NCBI GenBank assembly: GCA_026419775.2
Contig: JAOPGA020000481.1
Span: forward strand, 1 to 64,000
Length of the DNA stretch: 64,000 nucleotides
DNA from: Acrasis kona
Lineage: Eukaryota; Heterolobosea; Eutetramitea; Acrasida; Acrasidae
Reading direction: 5' to 3'
The position numbers and the translations under genes are program-made. Below the pieces are notes generated by a model. The model did no database searches. It was given only the letters and a program-made list of their open reading frames with translations, and had not been told where the DNA came from. Shown here one piece after another: positions 22,601 to 33,669 of this stretch; the stretch's first letter is position 1; every line of letters begins with the position of its first letter.

Positions 22601-25600
22601 AAAACAGTCACGACATGATGGAGCTGATCGAATTGAACGTGATTGCGGCCAAAAAGGCATTGGATAATTGTGCACCAGATGTAGGCGTAGGATATGCCAT
22701 CAAAGCAAGACAACAACTCAAAGTATTCGACGAGCGATTCCCAAAGTTATTCAGAAACCAAGATAGCGCCACGCTTCGTAATTTTGATTTTTTCGTAAGC
22801 ATCACCTTAGCAAGAGCACTTTGTTTCTCGCGAATGTATAACGACGCCATTACTTGTTTGGATTCGATCATTAGCGATGCCATCTCTCGTCGTTCTCAAC
22901 ACCAAGAAGACGACGAAACGTTCGTGGTGTTCTTGTTACAATGTCGTTATTATTTGATTCATATTCACTCTAGTATGAACCAATACGACCAAGCATGTCA
23001 CCACGTGATCGAAGCTCTCAAAATCGTTCCCTCTAATCTCATCGCTCATGATGATTTGACGAGCGGGTTGAACAAATCGGAATGGGATCCATCCGAATTT
23101 GTAAATTTTCACATGAGTCGATTGGAACCAGTGGTTAGGTCGCACGTGGATCGTTTAAAAGACCTACCAAAGATGAAGAATGCAGTGGCGTGGCACTTGT
23201 TGAGTTGTTTGTGCGAAGGAGGTCATTGTTTCTTGTACAGCAGCGATTATAGCTCATTGTTTTATCATACGTGTGCCATCGTGAGTGCAGATATCACCTT
23301 TCAACATGGCATCAGCGAATGGGCATGTAGGGGTTGTTTGATCATGTTTGCACATGCTTATCAATTATACAAATCGACGCTGCACGAATTATCGCTTGGA
23401 TTTCGTCTATCTCGTGTTGCAAATGATATGAGCATCAGTCCGAGCAGCAAATCCACCAGTACTTACTATAGCGCATTATATACGCCGGTGAAGGGTACTT
23501 TGGCACAACAAGTTCAATTGTACGAAGAGAGCTTCTTGCACTCGGTTCGTTGTGCAGAGACGGTGTGGGGAAATCAATCAGCACTGGCGTATACCTGTGG
23601 AGTGTTGATTATGGGCAGTAGCTTGAACGAAGTGATGAGCGTCTACTCCAAATGCGTAGATTTCGTCATTAAATCCTCCGGCGATTCCAACCTAGTGTTC
23701 ATGTATGACGTGTTACAGGTGGCACAGGTCATGAGAGGAGAGACGGAGGATTACTCGTTGGGAAGTCATTACCCGCTCAACGACTCACAAATCATCAAGA
23801 TGAAATCCATTCGATTCCAACACTTGTTGTTCAAATCATTGATTTTATTGTTCTCCAATCGACCAGATATGGCGCTGATCGAAATACAAAAAGCGTGTTT
23901 GTATCGACACGAAGATCGTAATTCCATGCTAGATCTCTTGTTTCCGTTGTTTTATTCGTCGGCGATTTGTTCGGTGTTGTCGAGAGGTCAACGCCACGGA
24001 AGATCCGATCGCGAATCGTTAATTAGAGAGCTAAGGAAATGTAGCGACGAATTGAACCTAAAAAACTCGTACTTTGATTTGTACATGAAGGCAGCGTTGG
24101 CAAAGGTACAAGCTGATATCATGAGCCAAGAAGATTCCAACGACATGAAGATGGTCATCACAAAGTATGTGGAGGCCATTCAATTGAGCAGGGATCATAA
24201 TTTCCCAATGGTAACTGCACTTTGTTACTCTCGTTTATGTGCCTATACGCACTCTAGAAATATAGGTAGCGTCATGGTGCAGGGTTACGTGAGAGAGGCC
24301 ATTGCTTGTTGGGAAGAAATGGGAGCGTCTGGAGTGGCCAATCGAACCAGAGAGATTTACTCTCAAGTGTTGATCGAGAGAGAAACACAATTGGAGCAAA
24401 GCTCTCAAAGAGGTCCCACTTTTGAAATCACCAGGAGACACTTGAAGGACGTGTTTTGTTTTGTGGACGATAGAGTGAGTCGATCGGTGAGTATCGACGA
24501 AACACCCACCACCATTCCACACCACCACTCGTCTCCATCAAGACACCACTCCTCATCTAGCGCTCATCATCACTCTCATAACGTTAGTTCTCCGTTGCGT
24601 CCGCCCGACGGAATGGAAAATGGAGTCAAGAGAAGATTCTCGCTCTCTCAAATCGAAGAATTGGATCTCACAGAGTTGTTCGTGCGCATGTTGCCGGTGA
24701 TTATCGATAACACTAGCGCAGAGCGTTGTTTGTTGGTGTTGAAGAGAAGCGAAGAGGATGCAAGCACCATGGTGGCCTTGGACACAGAAGTAAGCATCGC
24801 TAGCGAATACAACATTATTGCAGAGTGCACTAGCGCCAGTCACAGAGTGACCATGGTTGATTTACCTCTTCACTCCTCCAATTCGTCCGATTCTCTCATG
24901 TGCATACCCGTGGTCAATAGAGTGTTGCGCTCTAGAAAAGCATTGAGCATAAGCAACGCTAACGAACTGCGCGAATACCACAACGTGCCCTACGTTCAAC
25001 AAAAGGGAATCAAGAGCATTTTGTGCTCTCCCATCATGGTCACGCCGGACGGTCATCATTTATTCCCAGCTAACTTGAACGCTATGCATGGCGCCACGCC
25101 AGTGATGGCCACTACAGCGAGCGCGAGAAGAGAATCAAGAGCACACGTGCAACCGTTTCAACAAGCTGTTCTCATGGGCGTGATTTACTTGGAGAACAAC
25201 ACTCAACAAGGAATCTTCTCCGAAAGCAATCACTCTGCCATTCTACGCACCATCATAGACGTGAGCGTAGAGAATGCAAAAAGCTTTTGTTCGCTCAACG
25301 CCAGCTACGCTCGTTTCCTCCCCAAACAGTTCCTCAAGCTATTGGGAAGAAGAACCGTTACTCATGTCGTGAGCGGCGATTACCATCGAAAGAACAATGG
25401 CCGTGTTATTCACCGACATGAGAAATTTCTTCTCCATTACCGAAAACATGAGCGCTCAAAAGAGATTTGAATTCGTGAATCGCTTTTTGGCATTCATAGC
25501 ACCGGTGATCGATGACAATGATGGTTTCATCGATAAATTCTTGGGCGACAACGTCATGGCACTATTTGGATCTCCCATGCGAGCAGTCGGTAATTCCTTG

Positions 25601-26866
25601 CGATGTGCAGTGGGTATGATTGATGTCATGAAGGAGTTCAACATGGCCATGGATGATTTCATCAAATCAAACGACGACGATCATGATTTGATGATGATGG
25701 ATGGCAACGCTTCTCAAATTGAAAGGAGAGAACGAGTGGATAGCATGGTGATGCCCGATAGCTTTGTTAATTTTAGAATGGGAGGATCGCCTGATTCTCT
25801 ACAAGGCGATTCGCAGCATCATCACCAACAACAATCATCAGGTGCATCACAAGAGGATTTCGAAGAGTATAATTGTCAAGAAGGAGTGGGAGAATCGCCC
25901 GTGCAAAAGATTGTTACTTATAAGGATTACGAAGGCGAACAAAATGACGAACGTAGCCAAGACGATGATGAAGAAGAAGAAGATGATGATGAAGAGGTGC
26001 ATATAAGAGATGACATTGATGACGATGATGACTATGATGATTATGAACAAGACGACGACTATGAACAAGAAAGCGAACACGATCATGACGATAATGACTT
26101 GTATGGAGAGGATCGCACCATAAGTATTGGCGTAGGTATTCATTACGGCAACTTGATGTTGGGAACTGTTGGCTACGAAGCTAGGTTGGACGCGACCGTC
26201 ATTTCCGATACCGTCAACGTGGCCAGTCGTCTCAAAGCGCTCACCAAGGCATTCGGCGTGTTCATCATCGTGAGCAGCAGCGTGATTGATCGATACGAAA
26301 TAGAGCTGCTGGAGCAAGCGGATCAACAAGCAGAGGTCGCGGATAATCATCCAGTCACACCTCTCAGTGCTCACAAGAGAACGCCTAGCTTACTAACGCT
26401 AGTACAAGAGGAGGAGAATTCGCTGCAGTCCTTTACTTTTGGATCTTCCAAAGCAAAATCAAACTCTGAAGTGCACTTTGATGATCGATCGGATGACTCT
26501 AGCTGTAGCTATTATCAACAAAAGATCAAGTACAGGCGATTGGGAAGTTTTATATTGAAGGGAAAGAACGTTCCGTACGAGCTGTACGAAGTTTACGATT
26601 TGAACTGGTATTTGAGACACGAGACGTTGAAGGAGCACGAAGAAAAGTTGGAGGCGTTTAGAGTTGGTTTGGAATTGTTTAGCGACATGAAGACTTTGCC
26701 TGCTGCTCTTCGTCATTTCCAACAATTACATGCTGCTCATCCTAGGGAAGCCATCATGAATTTTTATTGTAAAGCTTGTCAGGCTTACATGAACGAGAAG
26801 TTACCTGATGACTGGAAGGGAGAGATCAAGACGGATAAATCTGGTGATATCCTTGGCTGGATATAG
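19661..26866 (+). CDS. Giant degenerate kinase - AAA/NACHT-like ATPase - GAF - adenylate cyclase
   Basis: Exons 19661-20209, 20251-20428 and 20471-26866; about 2,373 aa, allowing one extra base at 25388-25396. Domains: basic disordered N-tail; kinase fold (~100-300) with HRD changed to VLD and DFG to DFS but SPEQTG and the C-lobe kept, so likely a pseudokinase; ATPase (~405-720; Walker A GYSGIGKS, Walker B MFVDDLQC) interrupted by Asn-rich runs; long helical repeat region; GAF (~1630-1850); class III cyclase (~1855-2285) with LFTDMRNF, DGFIDKFLGD and TVISDTVNVASR. A ~150-residue acidic insertion (~1972-2122) splits the cyclase. Metal Asp, base-binding Lys and catalytic Asn/Arg are present, with Thr at the second specificity site, so cAMP formation is expected. 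It is a paralogue of the minus-strand histidine kinase gene through the GAF, with a different output. Confidence 0.85.
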
Positions 26867-26992
26867 TAAATAATTGTAGTAAATTGTGATTTATTAATAA
26901 CTTGTTTAAAAAATTGTTCAATGTTGTTTATTGTCACTGATTTGTTGCTGTTTGTATTCTATACACATATAATACAATATATACATTATGCA

Positions 26993-27757
26993 TCACTTTA
27001 GTGTCCATTTCATTTGGAAACTATCTTGTGGTAGTGATTTGTTGTTCTTGCGTCGTATTTTCCCAGAGCACACTAGTTGTCTTCCGTTTATGGGCTCAGC
27101 AAAGTTTTGGCCAAGTGTTACATTTTGTAAATTAGCGCTCACCGAGAAGCAGTCACTAAACTTTGTGCGTTTTGAAGGTGCTTCTCCACTATAGGATTGA
27201 GTATTTCTTTCAATCTTAATCATGCCCATGTATAGATCTCTTGAATCTTGTTCTCTAGTCCTCTTCCCAAGTGTTGAGCCTTTGTAGCTTGCGTCAGTGT
27301 GGTCTCGATAGTTTATCCCATATATCTGTTTTTCTAGTTCAGAGATACTTGGAAGAACAATCTGAGATGTGATCTCATCTTTTTTGATTGGAAGGACGTA
27401 GGATGACGGGGGGCATAAGGAATATCATCGTGAGGTGTTTGTATAGAAGAGTCTATGAACTTTGTTTTTTGACTTTCTTTAATACATGCAATCTGTGGCT
27501 CTTTGATTGGGTATTCTGTCTTGATTGGTGTGTCCTTAATAATCTGGCTCTTATCCATGTACTCCAATAGAGAGACCATTGTGGTTAGGTATGCGTCAGT
27601 GTGTGTCTTCATCATATTTTTCAATAAAAGGATCGAATGGTTCGGTTTTGTTTGCATGAAGACCGAAATAAATACTGGACCATAGGTGGCAATTTTGGTA
27701 ACCGCATCTATAAAAACACTCAGATCAAAAAATATATTCGTATTATCCTAAAAAAAG
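26993..27757 (-). pseudogene. Disrupted gene with SURP-like domain
   Basis: Minus-strand coding sequence can be followed from about 27757 (after a possible acceptor TTTTTTTAG) to the stop at 26993, but three one-base frame changes are needed, near 27645-27650 (A run), 27599-27606 (CA repeat) and 27408-27413 (C run). The N-terminal piece (IDAVTKIATYGPVF, then a P-F-x-P-F segment and TDAYLTTM) has the spacing of a SURP domain, an RNA-splicing module. The rest is Lys/Glu-rich and ends in KWTLK. No first exon with an ATG was found. Either this is a pseudogene or the assembly has indels. The SURP call is tentative. Confidence 0.4.
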
Positions 27758-28119
27758 ACTTTATTTCAAGAAGATATCCCCAGAAATAGACCCGTTTTTA
27801 TTTTAAAACGCATTTTTGGTACTTATAAGGACAATGTGGCTTGGACATAGAAGATACCACTGCGATCACGAGTATCTATTCGAATGCGCCATTATTTAGA
27901 CAAACAGTAAGATTCTAAACTGAAAATGACGTCCTTGCATCTAGTAATTGTTACGCAAAATAGAATAGTTTTTATGGAAACTGAAAGTACGTAGTTCTCC
28001 ATAGGGTAAATATAGAACGTGTGATTTGAGTATTATGTGAAACGGTATATATAGACTGATGGGGACAAACGCTACATCACAAGCAACAACAGATTTGTTT
28101 CAGAAACGAATGTTAATCT
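27758..28119. other. Intergenic region, nothing recognised
   Basis: About 360 nt of AT-rich sequence between the SURP-like gene and the 3' end of the secreted repeat gene. A first exon of the SURP-like gene may lie here, but no ATG could be joined in frame. Confidence 0.35.
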
Positions 28120-29214
28120 TTAATGTTTACTGTTCAACAATGCGACGTCATTTGCTGCAGCTACGTTCAAGGCGTTTACGTTGCTCAGGACACCTTCATC
28201 ATTGACAAAAGTTACTCCTGCACCATTGTTGATAGAGTTGCCTGCACTTCCTCCTCCGACGGAACCACCGTTGCCACCTAAAATATTACCCGCACCAATG
28301 ATTCTCTTATTATTGAGCAGTGCAACGCCATTAAGCAAGCTAGGATTCAACACATTGACGTTACTCAAGATTCCTTCATCGTTTATGTAACTTGGTCCAC
28401 CAACTCCGTTATTGATGGAGTCACCAGCATTGCCTCCAAGAACGCTACCTCCATTTCCACCCAAGATGTTACCAACTCCTAGTATTCTCTTTTGTTCATT
28501 CCTCTTGTTGTTGAGTATGTCTACTCCGTTAGCTGCACCAATGTTAAGAACGCCCAAATTGCTTAGAATTCCTTCGTCGTTGGTGTAAGAAGGACCGGAT
28601 TCACCGTTGTTAATGGAGTTTCCAGCATTTCCACCAAGCACTGATCCATCATTTCCTCCTAGGATATTACCTAAAGCTAGGATTCTCTGCTTCAATTGCT
28701 TCAAGCTTGATTCTGCCTCTTCGATGGTGACCTCGAGGTCAATCACATCAGTATCAAAGCTTCTGCTGTTGAGAGCGCTCACTCCATTGAGTGCACCAAT
28801 GTTAAGAACTCCAACATTACTTAGAATGCCCTCATCGTTAGTGTAACTTGGTCCACCAGCTCCATTATTGATGGAGTCACCAGCGTTACCTCCAAGAACG
28901 CTACCTCCATTACCACCTAAGATATTGCCAACTCCAAGAATTCTCTTGTTGTTCAGCAAGGAAACTCCATTACCAACTCCAACGTTTAACACGCCTAGGT
29001 TACTGAGCACGCCCTCATCATTGGTGTATGATGGACCGCCAGCTCCATTGTTAATCGAACTGCCTGCATTTCCACCTAGCACTGATCCTCCATCTCCTCC
29101 AAGAATATTGCCAACACCAATGATTCTACTTGCAAGATTTCCACGTGACTGAGATCTTGCGTTCACAACAAACAAAGTGTAGAACAATAAAAATGACATA
29201 ACAATAACTCTCAT
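28120..29214 (-). CDS. Secreted five-repeat protein with dibasic (KR) spacers
   Basis: 364 aa, intronless. A signal peptide covers residues ~1-20. The remainder is five imperfect copies of a ~60-residue unit, each starting near I(I/L)G(V/A)GNILGG and containing NINNG-type and YTNDEG(I/V)LSN motifs. Unit joins carry dibasic sites: NNKR, then an acidic spacer ending LKQR, then NNKR...QKR, then NNKR; the last unit ends NSKH. The units are Gly/Asn-rich with no cysteine. The design matches Kex2/furin-processed repeat precursors known in fungi. Whether cleaved peptides or a structural coat protein result is not decidable here. A TATA-like element lies ~27 nt upstream of the ATG. Confidence 0.8.
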   Translation of the reverse strand: MRVIVMSFLLFYTLFVVNARSQSRGNLASRIIGVGNILGGDGGSVLGGNAGSSINNGAGGPSYTNDEGVLSNLGVLNVGVGNGVSLLNNKRILGVGNILGGNGGSVLGGNAGDSINNGAGGPSYTNDEGILSNVGVLNIGALNGVSALNSRSFDTDVIDLEVTIEEAESSLKQLKQRILALGNILGGNDGSVLGGNAGNSINNGESGPSYTNDEGILSNLGVLNIGAANGVDILNNKRNEQKRILGVGNILGGNGGSVLGGNAGDSINNGVGGPSYINDEGILSNVNVLNPSLLNGVALLNNKRIIGAGNILGGNGGSVGGGSAGNSINNGAGVTFVNDEGVLSNVNALNVAAANDVALLNSKH

Positions 29215-29591
29215 TTTCAGTTGCTTGTTGTGTTTGTTGTTTTATATTCTTTGTATTAGAAAATATTTTTCATTTAAACGCTTGGATGTAGAGCGAATCG
29301 ACATCAAATCACCAAATTATGATATTTTGAAGCTATTCAAGTATTCCTTTTTGGAATATATTATAAAAATAATATAACCATTCATGCAGGCGATCCTGGA
29401 TTATCTTAATAAAGATCTTAACATGTTGTAACAAGAATACTGTAATAAAAATTATGAACAACATCCAATAGAGCAAAGGAAATCAGTATCTGGAGGTACT
29501 TTCTGAAATATCTTCCTGTTATGAGTATTAATAGATGAGGTGCTGTCCAAATATCCAATGCCTGATTCCTCCTAAGTTGTTTTGGGCGTAC
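29215..29591. other. Intergenic region, nothing recognised beyond a promoter
   Basis: 377 nt, AT-rich. It holds the promoter side of the five-repeat gene and the 3' flank of the small gene at 29592. No RNA gene or repeat was seen. Confidence 0.35.
29239..29246 (-). promoter_or_regulatory. TATA-like element upstream of the five-repeat secreted protein
   Basis: Reads TATAAAAC on the minus strand, about 25-32 nt upstream of the ATG at 29214. The spacing to the ATG is short, so the leader would be only a few nucleotides long. A tentative call in AT-rich DNA. Confidence 0.3.
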
Positions 29592-29920
29592 TCATTCGAG
29601 GTTGATTTGAGTAAAGAGACATAAATTCTTATAAAATTTCATCGGAGGGAAGCATTCCTCTTTCAATGTTAAACATTCATCGTGCGAGGCAGGGTTTAGT
29701 TGCGGGACATTTCTATAGTGATGGTTGTTGATAAAAGGCACCAGAACTGGTTGTTTCTTTTTGTGAATTTTTTTGTATGCTGTTTCATGATTAAAGGTCA
29801 TATAGCTCTCAATGTCATTAACTTCATGTACTCCCACGTTATATCGTCCGTTGGCATCGTCGCTCTCTGGCTTCTACTAATGACAAAATGGTTTCGTTCG
29901 ATGTAAAATTCTATTTCCAT
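29592..29920 (-). CDS. Small hypothetical protein with an apparent one-base frame break
   Basis: The ATG at 29918-29920 opens a frame (MEIEFYIERNHFVISR). A second frame continues from KPESDDANGRYNVGVHEVND to the stop at 29592. The two join if one A is missing from the assembly near 29871-29877, giving about 110 hydrophilic residues with several His and Cys. No domain is recognised. The first ATG is only 59 nt from the bestrophin ATG on the other strand, so the two would share a promoter. It is supported by amino-acid character only. Confidence 0.4.
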
Positions 29921-29979
29921 TAATATCGTAATTACAACCGCGTCTGTAGATTCAGGGCGGGCAGGCGTCAACAAGAACA

Positions 29980-31030
29980 ATGGGCGCATGGGAAAAGTCG
30001 CCAAAACTAATGGCAGTATTAAGCACTTTTATTAACCGAAGAGTGGAAGGATATCAACAAGGATACTCATTGTTAAATCCTGGAAAAAATGGACAAAGAC
30101 AGTGGTACCACGCTTTATTCTCAATCAGAGGAACAAATTTCTTCAAAGTGATTCCTCGGGTTGTATTCTTCACACTAATATCAGTTCTACTTTCAACCCT
30201 AAAAAACTATGGATACAATATCCCTGTGTGGAAGTCAACAGGCCACTCACTTCTTGGAGTTCCTTTAGGTCTATTGTTAGTATATCGAACAAATTCATCC
30301 TATGACCGGTATTGGGAAGGAAGGAAGCTATGGAGCAGTGTAACGTCCAGCTGCATCAATATTGTTCGATGTCTAAGGAATTGGGAAAGGCCATTGAAGA
30401 GCGGGTTAGCAGAACTTTTGGTAGCGTATATAATATCACTCAAAATGAAATTGAAAGACGAGGGATATGATGAACTAAACTGCCTACTAAATAAAGACGA
30501 GTCGAATTTCGTTGTCGGATCTCCAAATGCACCAAGCTCAATATTAGTTTTGATAACGGATTGGATTCACGAATACTGTCCAACAATAAAGTCAAACACT
30601 GCAAGACTGGGCAGAATCGATATCTTTTTATCAGAGTTAATGGCCTGTAATTATGGATTGGATCGCATCGTGACATGTCCTATTCCATTTAATTATATAG
30701 CTCATATACATCACGTCCTTTTGTTGTATCTGATTACTCTCCCCTTTTGTATACTGGAGGATATGTATTGGTTCTCCATTGCAATTACTTTTTTGATCAG
30801 TTATGCTTTGCTAGGAATAGAGGAGGGAGGGAAAGAAATCGAACATCCCTTTGGGACAGGTAAGTCTCTTGACAAATGATGTGCTAAACAAGTAATAAGA
30901 TAGAAACGATATACCATTAGATCACATTTGTTCAGAATTGAGTAGAGAGCTAATGTATTTAGAAGCAAATGTAAGAGAAATAGAGAGATTGGGCCCTGTA
31001 AGTATGAATGAGAAGATGCAGGAAGTATAA
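29980..31030 (+). CDS. Bestrophin/UPF0187-family anion channel
   Basis: Two exons, 29980-30859 and 30900-31030 (intron 40 nt); 336 aa. Family marks include the hallmark RTNSSYDRYWEGRKLW after the first membrane hairpin, a long helical middle region, GIEEGGKEIEHPFG and, across the splice, DRNDIPLDHICSEL. There are four to five hydrophobic segments. Bestrophin/UPF0187 proteins form pentameric anion channels in eukaryotic plasma or organelle membranes and in bacteria. The intronless bulk and the splice restoring HPFG-D-RND make the model reliable. Substrate and location are not deducible. Confidence 0.85.
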
Positions 31031-31132
31031 TGTATGTAAATGAATAAAGTTAGATCAAATTGTGTCAGTCATTAATCAATGCTTTACAATCTTCAAACAA
31101 TAGCATCAAGAAATATTTATACAAAAAATTGT

Positions 31133-31954
31133 TTATCTGCGTGCTGCAATTTGTAACAAACCAGCAATTAGGTATAGACCACCAGCAATAACCCACAAGA
31201 CACCAGCTTCAGTTTGGAATGATCTGGTCTCGGCGGCTCTTAAGAAACTGTGCCATGCGATGGATCCTAATAGCAACAGGACAGATGCAACGGTGTACAT
31301 GACTGTGGCAATACCGTTCAAGTACAAGCTGGAGATCAAACTCTTTGGTGCAACTTGGAAGGTTCCGTTAGTGCGGCTGTTCATGTTGCTCATGAAGGTG
31401 TGGTACAAGAAAATACCATCGAGGATGGCACCATAGTTTCTGAGTAAGAAGTAGGTTAAGATTAATGATGAACCAATGATCCAGATGATAGTACCAGCGT
31501 TGAAAGTGTCGAATCTGTCACGTCCGGCTAACCATAGAGCGGCACCAATGATCATGAGGATGCTTCCAAGGAAGAAGGCAATGCTTCCGAAGATGTTCAA
31601 AAAGTGGTATGGTGTTCTTGAGTTCTTGTTTCCAAGGTCAAATCCTCCAATGAAAGAGAAAATGGATGCCAAAGTAAAGAATGAGAAGGCGATGATCCAG
31701 AGGACTCCACTTGCAACGTAGTGGTATCCGAAGTCTGCCAAACTGATGGCGGCACCAACTAGTAGTAGGACGCCTCCAATGAACATGGATAGACCCATAA
31801 GGGCNCCCATGATTTGTGATAGAACTTGTGATTTTGCTTCGACTGGTGCTGCATAAGCGGTCTGTGTGACGGTCGTCTGTGTGACTGTTGTTGCTCCTGG
31901 TCCGTCCAATACCTTAGTTGGGACTGTTGTTGGTAGTGTAGTTGTTGTGTTCAT
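31133..31954 (-). CDS. Polytopic membrane protein of unknown function (YrhK-like hairpins?)
   Basis: 273 aa, intronless. A Thr/Val/Pro-rich cytosolic-looking N-tail of ~45 residues is followed by six or seven hydrophobic segments, several with a repeated pattern of small residues (GGVLLLVGAA, FLGSILMIIGAALWL, LLLLGSIAW). This internal repetition recalls YrhK-type hairpins, but I am not certain. One undetermined base (31805) leaves residue 50 unknown. No transport motif was seen. Confidence 0.65.
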   Translation of the reverse strand: MNTTTTLPTTVPTKVLDGPGATTVTQTTVTQTAYAAPVEAKSQVLSQIMXALMGLSMFIGGVLLLVGAAISLADFGYHYVASGVLWIIAFSFFTLASIFSFIGGFDLGNKNSRTPYHFLNIFGSIAFFLGSILMIIGAALWLAGRDRFDTFNAGTIIWIIGSSLILTYFLLRNYGAILDGIFLYHTFMSNMNSRTNGTFQVAPKSLISSLYLNGIATVMYTVASVLLLLGSIAWHSFLRAAETRSFQTEAGVLWVIAGGLYLIAGLLQIAARR

Positions 31955-32156
31955 GTTGTGTTTTTATTGTATTTGTTGAGCTACACGAAATAACTTCTTT
32001 AAATACATCAGGTCCTAAAAATAAGTTACTAAAAATAGTTATTCTATATATATCTTACAAGAAAAGAAATAAGAGATCTATTTATTCGGTCAAAGTGCGT
32101 GTTATTTTTTACACCGCAGTTAGAATGTTTGAAAAGAAATTTCACTTTCAGGTTTT

Positions 32157-33531
32157 TTAAAGTTTTGAGTATTTATTATAACGTAGCAAGTAATCACGGT
32201 TGCAGTCCTTCACATCCTGTATGCCACAAAGCATCATCGCCTTTTCAAATTCCTTCTTCAATAATCCCAGAACCTTCTTGACACCCTCTTCTCCATCAAC
32301 TGTGAGTCCCCATAGTATCGGTCTGGCAACAAGAACAGCTTTTGCTCCCATGCAAATACATTTTAGTACGTCAGTGCCTCTTCTTATTCCTCCATCAACA
32401 TAAATGTCGACTCCACAATCTTTGACTGCATCAACAATACTTGGTAGTGCATCTATTGTGGACTGAACCATATCTAATTGTCTTGCCCCATGATTCGAAA
32501 CAATAATTGCAGCACATCCATGTTTGACGGCTAGAACGGCGTCCTCGCTCGACAAAATACCTTTGACGATGATGGGAAGATGAGTGACAGATCTCAACCA
32601 ATCAACGTCCTTCCAGTTTAGAGAAGGGTCAATTACACTTGAAAAAACGTCACTATGTGTTTCGCCGTCTTTAGTCTTCACTATAAGGTTTGGAAGTGAG
32701 AGATTCTGAGGTAGTTTAAAATGTTCTCTAATTTCCGGCTCTCTGTTGCCAATTCCAGATGCGTCGACAGTAACAACTATCGCCCCATATCCGCATTTTT
32801 CAGCTCTAAGATGTTAGATTGCGTGTATTCGCGGGAAACATACTTTTTAACCATGTCTTCAGTTAATTTGCGATCCTTAACCACATATAATTGGTACCAA
32901 AGTGCTGCATTGGGGTGGTCCTTTCTTACAGGTTGTATGACTTCCTGCATGCTTGTGGTCGAAAATGAGGAGACTACCATCAAAGTGTTCATGGATGCTG
33001 CAGCTCTCGCGGTAGCTCTCTCCGCCCCTCTGTTGTCATTACCGTGAGGCCAGGCCATTCCTTGCATTGCACACGGCTGATTTAATGTTCATTTTTGGCA
33101 AAAATTTAGTACAACAACTTACTGCAATCATAATTGGAAAGTCTATAGTATGTCTACCACTTAATAGGTTGGTCTGCATTGATAAGTCAATTTTGCTAGT
33201 GTCATCATCTTACTTTGGTGTTAATGTTAGATACATCAACAAGTACCCTTGGTCTCAACCTTATATCTTTGAATGACTCTGTATTGTCTTTGAGTGTGAC
33301 CTACATAATTAGCACAATTCAACAAAATCAGATTACTTGATCGTCAGCTCCGTTTGCATAATAGTGATAAGCTGGCTTCGTTAATTTAGTTTTAGCAACC
33401 TTATGATAGTCCTCAATGTTTAAAAGCATTTCAGGGAGATGGGGAGCCCCGAGATTACTGGCCCCCTGTCTAGCTTGGTGCAACTCCCTCTTGTCACTGC
33501 TGGTGTCCTTCTTGTCACTTCTGTTTTCCAT
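32157..33531 (-). CDS. Peroxisomal FMN-dependent 2-hydroxy-acid (glycolate/lactate) oxidase
   Basis: Five exons, 33531-33337, 33300-33214, 33173-33123, 33076-32844 and 32805-32157 (introns 36-46 nt); 404 aa. It is a TIM-barrel alpha-hydroxyacid oxidase. Conserved parts include RPRVLVDVS, the FMN-contacting segment IMIAP, TVDASGIGNRE, and the catalytic Lys region PIIVKGILS. The active-site His signature SNHGARQLD and the phosphate-binding VYVDGG(I)RRGTDVLK-type region are also present. The last three residues are SKL, a canonical type 1 peroxisome signal. It would oxidise glycolate or another short 2-hydroxy acid to the 2-oxo acid with H2O2 release. The first ~35 residues are extra and charged. 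The exact substrate is unresolved. Confidence 0.92.
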
Positions 33532-33669
33532 CTTTACGTTTTACAATGTTATACATTAATAAACAAAGTTTGGTGAACTAAATAGAAGTCATCGAAGTTT
33601 CCATTGGTTGTGTGATGTGCCAAGTTTTATAATCAAGTCCGTTCTGTTGAAAGTTTACAATTCAATTTC

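Noticed and set aside
25397-26866. Separate cyclase gene starting at 25397
   Set aside because: Linker and spacing match a continuous GAF-cyclase protein; there is no promoter or leader. Kept as one gene with a frame break.
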